From Apis mellifera (lineage: Eukaryota; Arthropoda; Insecta; Hymenoptera; Apidae), in contig NC_037652.1 of NCBI RefSeq assembly GCF_003254395.2, positions 7,298,001 through 7,362,000 on the forward strand: a stretch of DNA of 64,000 nucleotides. The letters run 5' to 3'. Numbering within the stretch: position 1 is the first letter of the stretch; the number at the start of each line of letters is the position of its first letter. The translations under genes and the position numbers were made by a program. The notes under the pieces are model-generated. The model had not been told where the DNA came from. It did no database searches and saw only the letters and a list, made by a program, of their open reading frames with translations. Below, piece after piece: positions 13,080 to 25,260 of this stretch.

Positions 13080-13980
13080 GCTCCTTTTTTTACGTTACGT
13101 ACTCGCTTCACGGTAGCGTGGCCTCGTCCTATCCCACTACCTGTGCACACGGTGACAAAGGATCGCCGGTAGAATTGACCGAAACGGTCCATTTTCACGG
13201 GGATTAATCGACCGACAATCCAATCCCTCCAACGTATACGGAATACGAAGACTTGGGGCGACGAATTCGGAGCACGTCGTTATCTCGCGGCAATCCTCGC
13301 GCCATCTTCGATCGTTTGTCACCTGATCGATACCTCGCTCGAGGTTATGGCAGCGAGGCGAGGCAGCCGGCGCGCGATGAAATGCACGAACGCGGTTCGA
13401 GTTTGGCGGCTCGCCATTGTTCCCGAAAACGCGTCGAATCGGCCGGAGTTTTCGAATTTCTGGGCACAAATTGACGTTTAATTGGAACTTTTGAGCGGCG
13501 ATTCGGAGCAAGCATATCGAAAACGGAAGAACGAACGATGGATTCGTCCCCATTTACACGTTTTGCACCGTGTTCACCGATGTATGCTGATCGGTAAGAG
13601 AGCGGAACGACGAAGGGAGGGGGAAGGTGGCGGAGCGCATGCGTGATCACACAGGGCCAGCCGATGCATTCAAGATTTAGCCGGCGTGGCTGGTGTCGCC
13701 GTTCAACCGGCGTGGCTAACCTCGTTCTGAATCAAGTTTGTTCGTTCGGTCGGCGAGCACAGCCAATCGAGAACGTTTGCGGTCGGTGAATGACTGGTTC
13801 GAACGGTGTGCTTGTCAAAGCATACACCCGATATACGAGAAGGTATACACATGGCCGCGTGTCTGAGGGATCGGGGGCTCTCTATATAGGCCGGCAACGC
13901 CACTCTCTTACACCCCGCAAAAATTCTCGCCTATCCACACGCCGCACGTTCGATCCTCGGCCAACCCATTAATTTTACCG
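13080..13980 (+). promoter_or_regulatory. Candidate promoter region (GC-rich island with CCAAT and TATA words)
   Basis: This is one of the most G+C-rich blocks of the window. A direct repeat CCGGCGTGGCT lies at 13681-13691 and 13708-13718. A CCAAT word (AGCCAATCGA) lies at 13761-13770, and a TATA-like CTATATAG at 13882-13889, about 120 bases downstream. If the TATA works on the plus strand, transcription would begin near 13912-13920. Frames of 100-138 codons on the minus strand (13137-13650) are arginine-rich and look like composition effects. No transcript can be shown from sequence alone. Confidence 0.3.
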
Positions 13981-16059
13981 TTATTACGCGTTATTGGACG
14001 GGAAATTCAGTATGAAAAGAATCGTTTCTGAAATTTTAGAGGAAGATTAAGGAAACGATCGAGTATATGGATCAGGAATAAAACACGTCGACGCGTATTG
14101 TGAAAATTTAGACGGTGAGGAAGGAAAATAATCAAATTTCTAATTTCTAAACGGATTTTTACTCCTGGATTACAAAGATATCGAAATTAAAGGAAACAAT
14201 CTCTCGATCAATAGAGATTAAACCTTCGAAATCGAACCTTCGAAAACACCGCGAGATATCGAATATTCAAGATCCGATTCTTTCGAAATTTTCGAAACTA
14301 CATTAACTATAGATTACAATCGTCCTGCAAGTTGTCGTGGAAAAAATTTAGGAGGTGGGCGAGGTCGAGGCTCAGGGCGAGGGGGGAAAAATCGGTGGAT
14401 AAGCAGTCGGGATAAAGCACCCTACATCGACGTGCCCACGAGTTACATCGAGTTTTTTGGATCACGTGTGGAGGCGGAAAGCGAGGGTGTGTGGGACAGG
14501 TGAGAAGGAGCGGATCCCCGCAGAAGAGAGAGAGAGAGAGAGATAGCGTTCCCTCGTTGACTGGAGGCAGTCAGAGTGTGACAGATTTCACGGGACAACG
14601 AGCTAACGAAAAACTAGTCGGGTGTGAGGCGAGAGGGCAGAAACTACGCCGCCCTCCTCCTTTCGCCGCCACCCTCTTCTCGCTTTTCACACCGGTATTC
14701 CACCCGACCGGCGCAACTACCCTCGCTTTGCCCGATCTCTCCGATAAATATATCGATCTACACACAGGATCCATGGAAAAAAATAATTTCATTTCCAATA
14801 AATCGTTCGCAATTTCCCATTTACATTTCGTCGTACAATTTCACGCAAATTTCTCCCGATTTGAATTGAACAGGAGAATAATAAATTCGTTATTTTTGAA
14901 TTATCATTTTTGAAAATCGTCGAATTGATTTCACAATATTTCTCGATTCTTTTTTTTTTTTTCCCCAGTGTCATCGCTATTATCATATTAAACAGGGGAG
15001 TTAACGAACTATTTTTGTTATTTTTCGAGTTACAAACGGGCGAGCGATGAATTTCGAATCGAACGGCGAGATAAGCGTAACGTAAGTGGAGTGGGGAGGG
15101 GGGAAGGAGAGAGTGGGGACGATCGGGCAAACATTTTAGTTAAGCTCGTCGAGTGCATTCCGTGAACGGAAGCCTCTCTCCGTTTAGCGAGAACTCGTTA
15201 AACTCTCTTCGCCTCTTCCTCTCCCCAACAACGATTCCCACGTTTCCACCCATTGAGAACGCGGCTAAAATTTACTTCTTACACCGCGATAACAGCTCCG
15301 TTTATCGTTACTGTTTGTTGGCAAATTAAACGGGGCCCAAGTTTCTTCCTCCGCTTTTTCTCTCGCTAGAAAAAGGAAAAGTAACAATGGAATTGTGGAT
15401 ACGAACTCTCGTTTAAATTTATCGAATTTATCGTATTTTTCACACGCGCTGTGGAAAGCTTCAATATCCGTCAGTTTTCATCTTTCCTTCTCCTTCTATT
15501 GTTCTGCGTTATAGCCAACTGACGTATATTTTCCGATATGGGAAATGATCGAAAAGTTTCGAAGATATTCTTTTCCTAATTCTTTCTTTCTTTCTTTCTT
15601 CTTTCCTATCGATCTTTTCGACAGACAGACCGAGAGTTAGTCGCGTTTGAAAACGCGAGTCACGACAGCAACAGCAGGAACAGATCGATCTTCGAAAGGG
15701 TGGCGTTGATCCGTTGAACCGGGCACTTTATAAGCGAGAGAGAACAAGTTCGTTTCTTCTTTTTTCAATGAAAACTCCGTCTTAAGAAAAGCTTTTTATA
15801 TTATCTCGTCGAGCCTTCCGTTTTATCGTTCCTGTTGCCTCTGATCGAACGTAACAACCACGGAATAGGGGTTCTCTTGGTAACGAGAGACGAAGGGTTC
15901 TCTCGGCTTTTTTATCCCTCGTTTCCGTTGAAAATTTCATTTTTCTCTCTCTTTCTCTCGCAATTATTTGGTTTAATTTTTCTTTTTCAGAGAGGGATTT
16001 TTCTTTTTCACTCGACGACGAGACGTATCTTTAACAGTTACGCGATGGATGAATTGTAA
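13981..16059. other. Gene-less stretch with mixed composition
   Basis: AT-rich at 13980-14330, then GC-richer and GA-rich at 14340-14760, including a (GA)n run at 14524-14543, then AT-rich again. The 140-codon plus-strand frame at 14491-14913 crosses the GA run and carries no domain that I recognise. Pyrimidine-rich runs occur at 15580-15605. Confidence 0.5.
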
Positions 16060-17900
16060 AATTCGTTTGAAATTTCTATTTCCTACTTTTCTCGCTTCAT
16101 AATTTTTCAAAGATAAATGTCACCAAAGATAATTTTATTTTTAACAAGATTCTTGACCGAGCAAACGATTCATACTTGGATCAGATTATTAATGACGTTA
16201 TTAATGATGCATAAACTTTGAAAAAATTAAAATCGACGCTATTATAAATTTTGTTTGAAATTCATACTTCGTACTTTTCTCTACTATTTTATAATTCGCT
16301 TCAAATTTTCCAAAGATAAATGTCACGATAATGTTATTTTTGATAATATTTTTGGAGCAAACGATCCTTATTTGAATATAAATATATCGTGATTTTAATG
16401 ACATTATATTATTTATTAACGATACTGAAACCATTTGAACGAAACTCGTTTCAAACTGTTTTCCAGGAAAATTCGGATAAAAAGATTCTAATAATTGCAT
16501 GAATAATGGATGAAAAAATTAAGAATCGACGCCATCCCTTATCTTTTATCCTTCGTTCGTAATTTTTAATTTTCCAAAGACGTTACGACAATATTTGATA
16601 AGATTTTCGGCCGATCCTTGGATATTTGGATCAAAATTATCGTAATTCATTCAACAATTACATTATTTATTAATGGTACGTGTTTTAAACAAATTAAAAA
16701 ATTAATAATCGATGCCATAAATCATAAATTTCATTTAAAATTCGTATTTCGTACTCTTTTCATTTTATAATTCGCTTGAGATTTCCCAAAGACAAAGATG
16801 CCACCAAAGATTTTTGACCGAGCAAAGGATCCGTACTTGAATCAAATATATCAAATAATCCGTTCACCAAAATTACGTTATTTATTAACGACACTTGAAA
16901 CTCGTTTCGAGGAAAATTAAAGATTCGAGTAAAAAGATTCTAATAATTGCATGATAGATGAAAAAAGTAAAAATCGACACCATCCCTTATCTTTTATCCT
17001 TCGTTTATAATTCAATTTTAATTTTCCAAAGACAATTACGACAATTTTATTTTTCATAAGATTTTCGGCCGAGCAAACGATCCTTATTTGAATACAAATA
17101 TATTCATTCAACAATATTACATTATTTATTAACGATACTCGTTTCAAACCGTTTTCGAGAAAAGTTAAAAATAATAAAAAGATTCTAATAATTGCATAAG
17201 TGATAGATGAAAAAATTAAGAATCGACGCCATCCCTTATCTTTTATCCTTCCTTTGAAATTCACCGATTGTAATTCGCTGATTTTAATTTTCCAAAGACA
17301 ATTACGACAATTTTATTTTCATTGAACAATATTATATTATTTATCAACGATATTGAAACTCGTTTCAAACCGTTTTCGAGGAAAATTAAAGATTCGAATA
17401 AAAAGATTCTAATAATTGCATGAATGATGGATGAAAAAATTAAGAATCGACGCCATCCCTTATCTTTTATCCTTCATTTGTAATTCGCTGATTTTAATTT
17501 TAAGACAATTACAATTTTTTTTTTTTTTTTTGATAAAATTTTCAGCCGAGCAAATTATCCGTACTTGAATATAAATATATTCATTCAACAACACTTACAT
17601 TATTTATTATATATAGAAAGATATATAAGAAAAATTAAAAATGATAAAAAGATTCTAATAATTGCATGAATGATGGATAAAAAAATCCCTTATCTTTTAT
17701 CCTTCGATTATATAATTCGTTTTTAATTTTCCAAAAACAATTACGACAATTTTATTTTTCATAAAATTTTCGAGCAAACGATTCGTACATCGAATCATAT
17801 ATATATATATATATCGGATAATTCACCAAAATTACGTTATTTATCAACGATATTTGAAACTCGTTTCAAACTCGTTTCGAGGAAAGTTAAAGATTCGGAT
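16060..17900. repeat. Degenerate tandem family, units of about 180-300 bp, about seven copies
   Basis: The word AAAAAGATTCTAATAATTGC recurs near 16479, 16933, 17176, 17400 and 17647. CGACGCCATCCCTTATC or close variants recur near 16529, 16712 (diverged), 16979, 17226, 17453 and 17686. Other shared words are TTAATTTTCCAAAGACA, ATTTTCGGCCGAGCAAACGA and AACGATACTCGTTTCAAAC. Unit spacing ranges from about 183 to 300 bases because of internal indels. The edges are ragged. Minus-strand frames at 16201-16500 and 16917-17264 are the repeat read through. Confidence 0.85.
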
Positions 17901-17946
17901 AAAAGGCTGATAATTCCAAGGTAAATAGATTAAAGGGGGGGAGAGG

Positions 17947-18663
17947 GTGCATGAAAAGTTTGGAGGAAGGAGGATAAGTGCGTTCGCGAAAGAGAGTGGT
18001 TGCTCGAGCAACGCAAACATCGACCCTCCACTCGCCCGTTGGAAAAGGTTAAGGGTTCTTAGACCAGAGATCGGAGCCGGAGGGATGAAAGATAAAGACG
18101 CGATGAATGCCGAGGATTTTTCTGCGATTCCGCTCCCTTATTCCAACATTCAAACATTCTCGGATGAAATGAATATAGGGAAGAGAGAGAGAGAGAGGGA
18201 GAAACGCTCTTCATTCAATTTTTTCTCCAGCACTTCAGCCCATCTTAATCACCCCAAACTTTCTCCCTTTCTCTTTTTAATCTCTCCAATAATTCCATTC
18301 CATATAAAGAAATATTTGTTATATCTTCTTCTTCTTCTTCTCATGGAATTTTCTCTAAAATTTCTTTCTCTCTCTCTAAAAATCTCTAAGAGGAAGTTGC
18401 TTAAAAAAAAGCAACTTTTAAACACGTTCTGGAGAGACGAGATTAAAAAAAAAAAAAAGAAAGATCGTTCTTTAAACACGATTTCGAGATCGTATCGTGA
18501 ATTATCGTGGACGTATTTAAAGGATCGAATGGAAAAGAATCGCGAGAAGATAAATGGCTTTCGAGAATCGCGACAAAAGCTCTCCCCAAACTCCCCCCCT
18601 CCTCGTTTCTTTCTTCTCGTCGAACGCATTAGAAGCTCCGCCATTATGGCACAAGTTTCTTAA
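17947..18663 (+). other. Long open frame (238 codons), probably not coding
   Basis: This is the longest plus-strand frame. Residues 1-75 are of mixed composition. The rest is dominated by simple runs: RERERE at about 79-84, LLYLLLLLL near 123-131, KKKKKK near 167-172. A 131-codon minus-strand frame overlaps it at 18249-18644, as expected when GA and CT runs remove stop codons. I recognise no domain, signal peptide or neighbour that would support it. It is listed because of its length only. Confidence 0.1.
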
Positions 18664-20851
18664 TGATACAGAGAGTTTCGCTTTGAGAAGTTCACGAAGA
18701 ACGATCAATGACGGGTTGTGCAGGGTTCGCAAACAAACAACCCCTTCGCGCCTCCCTCCCTTCCTCCTTCCATCCATCCATCCATCCTCTCGCTTCTCGA
18801 GTTTTCAATTTTTTTTTTCGCGACGGCAACGTTCCAGTCCCACGTGAAATAAATTCTGAAATTCCTTCTGAAAGAAGAAGGACTTGGGAAGGGTTGGTTA
18901 ATTTCTCTCCACTATATATTTTTTTTTATTACCCTCTTATTCTCTTCCTTTCACAGGGCGATGAAAGTTCTCTGGATGAGAATTAATCTTAATGACTGGC
19001 AGCAACGAGGAGTACAGCTCGTTAAATATCTTTCTTTCTTTTCTTTTTTTTTTTTTTTTTTTTTGAAGAGTTTAGTTATGCGCTCAACTTTGGCCAATTA
19101 ACGATTTTCTTCGGAGGGCGGAGATTTTTAAATTGATATGATAATCGCGGGGATATCTTCTCCAAGTTTTGAAGGGATATCTCGAATTTTTTTATACATA
19201 TATATTTTTTTTTTCTTTTTAGGAGAAACCTTGAAATACTTGGCGCCCTGAAACTTTCTATTTTATGCCTGGAAAACTTTCAACTTTCAACTTTCGTAAT
19301 TCGAAAATTTTTCTCCTGAAACTCGATGATAAAAAGAATGATTTGGGTAAGTTGTTTAAAAGAGTATTAAAAAAATCGAGTTTATCTTTAATATTGGGGA
19401 GGGAAAAAAATGGCAAATATTTCATCGCGGTTTCGTTTAAGAATTAACGGCGTTCTCTTTTTTTTTTTTTTTTTTTTTTTTTCGGGAAGCAAACGAAGCA
19501 GAAGATATTTTTAAATAAATTGCTTCTGTTCCGTCCGCTTTGAGGAGGCTTCGTTTTATCGGCAATTCGATTGAAGCGAATAAAACGTCGTTATTATAAC
19601 TGCGATTAGGCCTAAAAAGAAACCGATAACCGTCGAATGTCGAACGCGTCGCTTGAAAAAAAAGAAAGGAAAAAGAAAGGAAAAAGAAACGCTCCAAAAA
19701 TTTCCATCTAAATTTTACAGCAAAACCTCCACATATTTCATAATGCATAACGCGTTCACCGCGTTGTGTACGTACACGTTGCAAATGTACAGTCAGTCGC
19801 AAAAATCTTCGCAAAAAGCAAAACGCTGTGAAGGAATATTGAATATTCGCGTAACAAATAATAGATCGATTCACTTTTCATCGCCTCTTCACGTTTCGAA
19901 TGTACGAAAATTTCGAGTACGAAAATATATTTTAAAATAATTAAAATAATTGGAATGTCTTAATACGATTTAAAAATAGAGGAGTTACGTTAATTCAATG
20001 CAATAAAAAATAACAAAGAACGATCTGGAAAAGTTTCCATATATAGATATAACAAATGTAACATCGAATCTTTCACGAGAATTAATTAACTCCATCGATA
20101 AAAAAGAAATTGTATTTATCCCGTGTATAACCAATTATCTACGTGTAAAATAATTATTAATTTCAATGATCAAGCAAAAATTATAAGTATCGAACTATTT
20201 CTGTGACCGACTGTATATCCAACGTACATCTGTGAGATATATATCGCATCTCCTTATAAATATTAATTGAAAAGTCAAAGTGTTACGTTGGATGCGAGGC
20301 AGAGCATCTGATACACGCAGCGAAAATGATTAAAATAGAATCGTTGAGCGGGACGAAACATACTTTCCACTCGTTCTGCAACGAGAATTTCCCACTGGGA
20401 TCTTCGAATCTGATCGAAGAAAAAAGGAGAAAAAAAAAAAAAAGAAAAAGAATTATTCTAACCTTTTATCAATTTCACGGATGATACACTCGAAAAGTAG
20501 TCGAGGCAAAGGATTCCATTATTCTCAGCCAGGTGTCCCCATTTTCTCGAGATGCCTAAAAAGATAGCTGCTAGAAATTACGAGCATCGCGACACTGCGA
20601 ATCATAATAACATAAGGAATACCATTACCGAGTCTAATCTGGGTTATTCGTCTAATTGCTCGTTTTTTATTCCGGAAACGACATGCGGAATATCTCTTCT
20701 GCACACAGTTGGTACAACGCTTGTGCGCCACACACCACCCACCTGTGAAGAAACGGGCACAACTTTTTGTCGTCTCTCGTTACCGCATGTTCCAAGATAT
20801 GTGGAACAAACCAATGTTCCGGAATATACGTAAAAACATTTTGTCCCCATT

Positions 20852-20853
<2 letters not shown>
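18664..20853. other. Gene-less stretch with homopolymer runs
   Basis: Contains a CCAT-type simple run near 18770-18787, poly-T near 19045-19063 and 19460-19481, and GAAA-rich sequence near 19660-19690. The part 20470-20840 is of balanced composition and is open on both strands. On the minus strand, a CACAG followed by GTGGGT near 20741 would make a passable splice donor. No family is recognised. Confidence 0.45.

Positions 20854-20905
<52 letters not shown>
20854..20905. repeat. (GA)n microsatellite, about 26 units
   Basis: Uninterrupted GA dinucleotides. Read on the minus strand it forms a CT tract just upstream of a balanced-composition block. Confidence 0.97.
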
Positions 20906-20909
<4 letters not shown>

Positions 20910-20934
20910 ATATGAAATTTTCTGGTCTCGTAAC

Positions 20935-21590
20935 ATGGGTTCGTATATTCGATACGAAGAGAAGAATATTCAAATGATCGATCGAGATTTGAATTTAATA
21001 AATAATTCGATACGAGTTTCCATTAAAGAAAATCCGAAAAAAAATTTAAAATTACCTCATTGTAAATATATATATAATTCACACTATTTCCTAATCGTGA
21101 AATTCAATCGAGAAAATTGGAAAAAAACACATTTAAAACAATAATTTAAAATTACTTCGTTGCAAATATATATACGTATATAATCCACGCTATTTCCTAA
21201 CCTTCAAATTCGATCAAGAATTCGTTCTTTACACTAATTTCGAAACGTTTCGACGAATCAAGCTTTCACGACCGATACATAACCATTAATATATTCGATA
21301 CGAGGAAGGGAAGAATATTCGAATAATAATCGACCGTTGAATTTACGAATTTAATAAATTGAATAAATACGAACGAGTCGGTAACGAGAGTTTCCATTAA
21401 AGAAAATCCAAAACACATTTAAAACGATAATTTAAAAATTGTCACTAATATCGAAATCCATATAACTCCACACTATATATCCCGTATAAAACCGTGTTCC
21501 CTTATCCGTGGAATTCAATCGAGATCCGGGCGAAGAGCACGTCCTTCACGCTCCAATTTCGAAACGTTTCGAAACGTTCGAGTTGGGACG
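20935..21590. repeat. Local direct duplication, about 347-bp spacing
   Basis: TATATTCGATACGAAGAGAA at about 20944 is matched by TATATTCGATACGAGGAAGG at about 21291. GAGTTTCCATTAAAGAAAAT occurs at both about 21014 and about 21388. AACACATTTAAAACAATAAT near 21126 is matched by a near copy at about 21413. A shorter inner duplication of about 92 bases involves AATTTAAAATTAC plus ATATATAT near 21041 and 21140. Copies are diverged and overlap, so unit limits are uncertain. Confidence 0.7.
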
Positions 21591-24190
21591 AATTAAGCTT
21601 TCATGACTGATAGATGGCCGCGTTTAGCGCGCCATCATACGGGCGTGACGACGATCAAGCGCGCGAACAGCGAGGGGAGAAGGATAAAATTTCCAAACCA
21701 TTCCCGTTCGAAAGGTGAACGAGCGTCACAGAGCAGAGGGGAGAAGTTACAACCGCGGAAGAAGTTCTCGAGAAAGGTTCTCGAGGTTGTTCAAAAGATT
21801 CGAAGATAGAAAGAACGATATATACGAGTTTCTTCGTTCGAATCGCGAGGCTCCCTCTATCCAATGAAGGATAAACCGTATTTGTCACGTGACGTCGTCG
21901 GGTCGAATCATCGTCTCCAAATCTCTTTGGACGTTAACGAGGAGTGGGGATCGAGAAATCGCTTCCATTATTATTATTTCGACGCGTCGTTCTCGCGTAT
22001 TGGACTCGCGTATTGAAACGGTGTGGAAAGGAACATCGATACCTTGACGTAGAATGTCTGCAATTTTCAGCTAGAATTTAATAAAGGTCTGGCGCGTTAT
22101 TAAAATCCACGGGGTTTAAGGGAGATATGAGAGAAGGCTGACGATTAATCTCTCGCCGGGTAATCTCCGTTGTATCAATTTATATTAACTATGGAACGGT
22201 TCGGAAGTTTGAAGGAGGGGGATTTGGCTCCGGTTTCTCAGAGAGATCCCCCTTTCGAAAGTACGTCTCTGTCTTCGTCGTTGTCGTCATTTTATGCTTT
22301 CTTGCACTTGGTGCGGTGGAAATAAATAAGCGTGGAAAATAGGTATTTGAAAGCAAGTTTTTAATCCCGAATGCGCGGTTTGCTCGAACTAGCTTGTGAG
22401 TGTGGGCAGCTGTTCCTTTTGAAAGCGTGAATTATTTTGTTGTAACTAAATTTCGCCCCAAGTTGCAAAACTTTCAAAAGAGGATCCGTTGATTCGTTGC
22501 TTTTAACGCGGCGACAAGAAGAAGCGGCAACTGTGGACAGAGCTAAACAGAAAGAAAGTTTTTAAATTGCGAATTCTTTTGTTCCACGTTCTTTACTTAA
22601 GAGCACTATCTTTTTTTCTTCTTTTTTTTTTTTTTTACCAGAATAAAAATTCTAAAACAGACCGGTCGTTCTCGAGACAAGTGTCGAGATTAAAAATTAA
22701 TCTCGAAACAATGATGGTCGAAATTCTCTTTGAAAAATTATTTTTAAACAACAATGATGAAAATGCCTCCAAAGATCATCTTCCAAAATATTCCAACCAT
22801 TAACCGTGATTGTTGGAAAATAATTTTCACTTCGTGTCGTCTTCGAGTTCTACATTTACGCTTTTCGTTTGTTCGAAAAATTTCGCGAAAAAAGGAAGCG
22901 GAGAATGACGGAGAATAAAATAAAATTTTAGCTGACAACGAGCGCGATAACAACGACAGACGTGGCTGTTCCCTTTCTTTTTTTTTCTATCCGGAGAGTT
23001 GATTGATGACACTTGCACGCGCATGCGCGGCCAGAGGTCGCAATCAAATGTAATCAAATCGGTAATCGAATCAGTAATCAGCGTTTCTGCCCGAGAATTT
23101 TATTATACGCGATTTCCCTTCCCTAAAGCTTTCCCCAAAGCGGGAATATTTTTGTTTTGTTTGCATTTCTCGTTCCCTCGTTTTTCGAAGGAAGAACATC
23201 CCGAGCGAGTATTCGCATGCTTTAAAACGAGAATGCAACGTCACGGATCAAAATAACCTGGAAATGGAGAGATTCGAAAAAAATTACAAATGTATATATA
23301 AAAATAAGATAAGTTAATTTATTTGATTTAATATTATTGTATAAATATACCTGCTTCTCTCTCTTCTTCTTTCTTTTCTTTTCATTATATCGTTTGTTTG
23401 CATTTTGATATCACGAGTTTGATATACGATCAATCGTTGCATTTTCCACGAGGTCGTTGCTCCGTTTTATTATCATAAATCACTTACTTCGTCTGCCGTT
23501 CAAGTCTGTTTCATTATTCGATAATCGTTACCGTCAATCAATCTCCGATCTTTCACGATCTTATTAAATTATGGTGATTAGCGATTGGAACGGCGAACTC
23601 GTTCAGTATTATGCCAACTAAGGAAGGATAATAATTGTGCTGTGAACCATCCACGAAGAGAATTTTCGAGAATGCGTAATTAATCGTGGGGAAAAAAAAA
23701 AAAGAAAAAGAAATTTTATAATATAGATATGTAGGAAGAAATTCTGCGTCGAGAGAAAAATTTGTAATTGGTCCGAATTGATTATCAATTATGGTGTATA
23801 CGTACGTGCGAGGGATGCATGAAATGAGATCACGTATTCGAATCGAATCATTAGAAAGTGCAGAGCATACGATTTCGAGGATCCTCGTACAGTCGATTCT
23901 CGGCTATTTCCATCATCGTGCTTAATACGTTGTTTGTGCAGTAACAACAACAATAAAAATTGGGAATCTGTAATCGGAATGCAAATTCAATCAAGACTTC
24001 CACTATGAAAAGTTTCATTCAAATTCAATATTTGTCCGAGATTAATTCATCTTAAAACGTTTCCTATTCTCTCGAAACGTTTTCTATATAACGTTTTATA
24101 TATATGTAATACTTCTCTATCAATGTAACAATAGATCAAAAATTTGAATTTTCAACGAGTAAAAGTTTCGTTTTATTTGAATCGATCTTC
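21591..24190. other. Gene-less AT-rich stretch
   Basis: 21600-21900 is slightly richer in G+C with arginine-rich frames on both strands. The remainder is AT-rich with a T-run at 22622-22637 and an A-run at 23692-23703. No coding, RNA or mobile feature is visible. Confidence 0.5.
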
Positions 24191-24910
24191 CAATTGATGA
24201 AAGTAACAATGGTTGGTTCTTTATGCACCGATAGTTCTACAAGTGCAATTTTTCTATTAAACTGTGTAACGAATGGATTCATTTTTACTCGCACAAAGCA
24301 GAAAATTTATTTTTCCATCGATCTAATGGACACTGGAATCCATAAAAATATTTCCTTTCTTTTTAACATTTACAAAATCGAAATTACTTCTTCATTAATC
24401 CGATGGATGCCAAATCTATAAAAATACACATATTATCAAATTGTTGGATACAAATTCGCTCGGTTAATTATTTGACCTCGTTACTCGATTAATTATATCC
24501 ATAACCTCTAATAATCGACGAGCCTCGAGTTCCAAACGACTGCAAGTTTCAATCGATCGATTTTAAACGATGGAAGGAATCGTGAAATCACAATAGTTTC
24601 TTCTATAACAACGATTCAATGGAAATTTTACATCGACAAGTCTGTTCCATTGCAAGAAATTGATTTAAATTCACAAATCCACCAATCCAATGATTAAAAA
24701 AATATGTAAAGGCGAAATATTTCTTCGGTGGACAGGCATCGAATCTATAAAAGAAAAAAAAAAAATAAGAAAAATACACGTGTTATCAAACTGTTCGATA
24801 GAAATTCGCTCCGTTAATTATTCGACCTCATTACCGAAATAATTGTATCGGTAGCGTCTAATCATCGGCGAGGCTCGAATTTCCGGCGACCGAAAGTTTC
24901 GTTTAATTGG
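24190..24910. repeat. Diverged tandem duplication, about 352-bp spacing
   Basis: AAATACACATATTATCAAAT at about 24421 corresponds to AAATACACGTGTTATCAAAC at about 24773. The order of following words is kept: AAATTCGCTCGGTTAATTAT / AAATTCGCTCCGTTAATTAT, GACCTCGTTAC / GACCTCATTAC, TCTAATAATCGACGAG / TCTAATCATCGGCGAG. Two copies are visible. Confidence 0.75.
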
Positions 24911-25260
24911 CCTCAAGCGAGGAAGGAGAGATCGCGATAACATAACCTCACTCCGACTGGCGCGTGCGCTATTGAAAGCGTTTTATCGGTGGCATGTATC
25001 ACGAGTAATCCCAATGCACAGTGTTGCGCCCGGCCGATGAACGCAATTAGCAAGAACGCAGGGCAAAGCAAGTATGCAGCAGCTGGCTTTGCCACGAGTG
25101 GATACGTACAATATGCCGGACCTGCTTGTTCCTGCTTGTAACGGTTAATCGGGCCATAATCCCCCGTCCAGGATCCGCTAATCGACGTTAAATTAAAACG
25201 CTGCTTGTCAAACATGCCAGCCTCCATTCAATAATCCTTGCACGATCCCAAGCCTCGTTG
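24911..25260. other. GC-richer block, candidate conserved non-coding element
   Basis: This 350-bp block differs sharply from its AT-rich flanks. It contains an inverted repeat GGCAAAGC (25062-25069) and GCTTTGCC (25086-25093), separated by 16 bases, and a close direct repeat CCTGCTTG near 25122 and 25131. A 104-codon minus-strand frame (24913-25227) covers it, with alanine/leucine-rich patches (KPAAAYLLCPAFLLIAFIG), but no family is recognised. A regulatory or conserved element is as likely as a coding exon. Confidence 0.3.

Noticed and set aside
13930..13965. B-box-like GTTCGATCC
   Set aside because: Bases on either side do not pair to form a five-base T-stem, and no cloverleaf could be drawn upstream.
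17947..18663. 238-codon plus-strand frame as a gene
   Set aside because: Simple runs dominate the second two thirds and an antisense frame of 131 codons overlaps. No family features or splice context support it.
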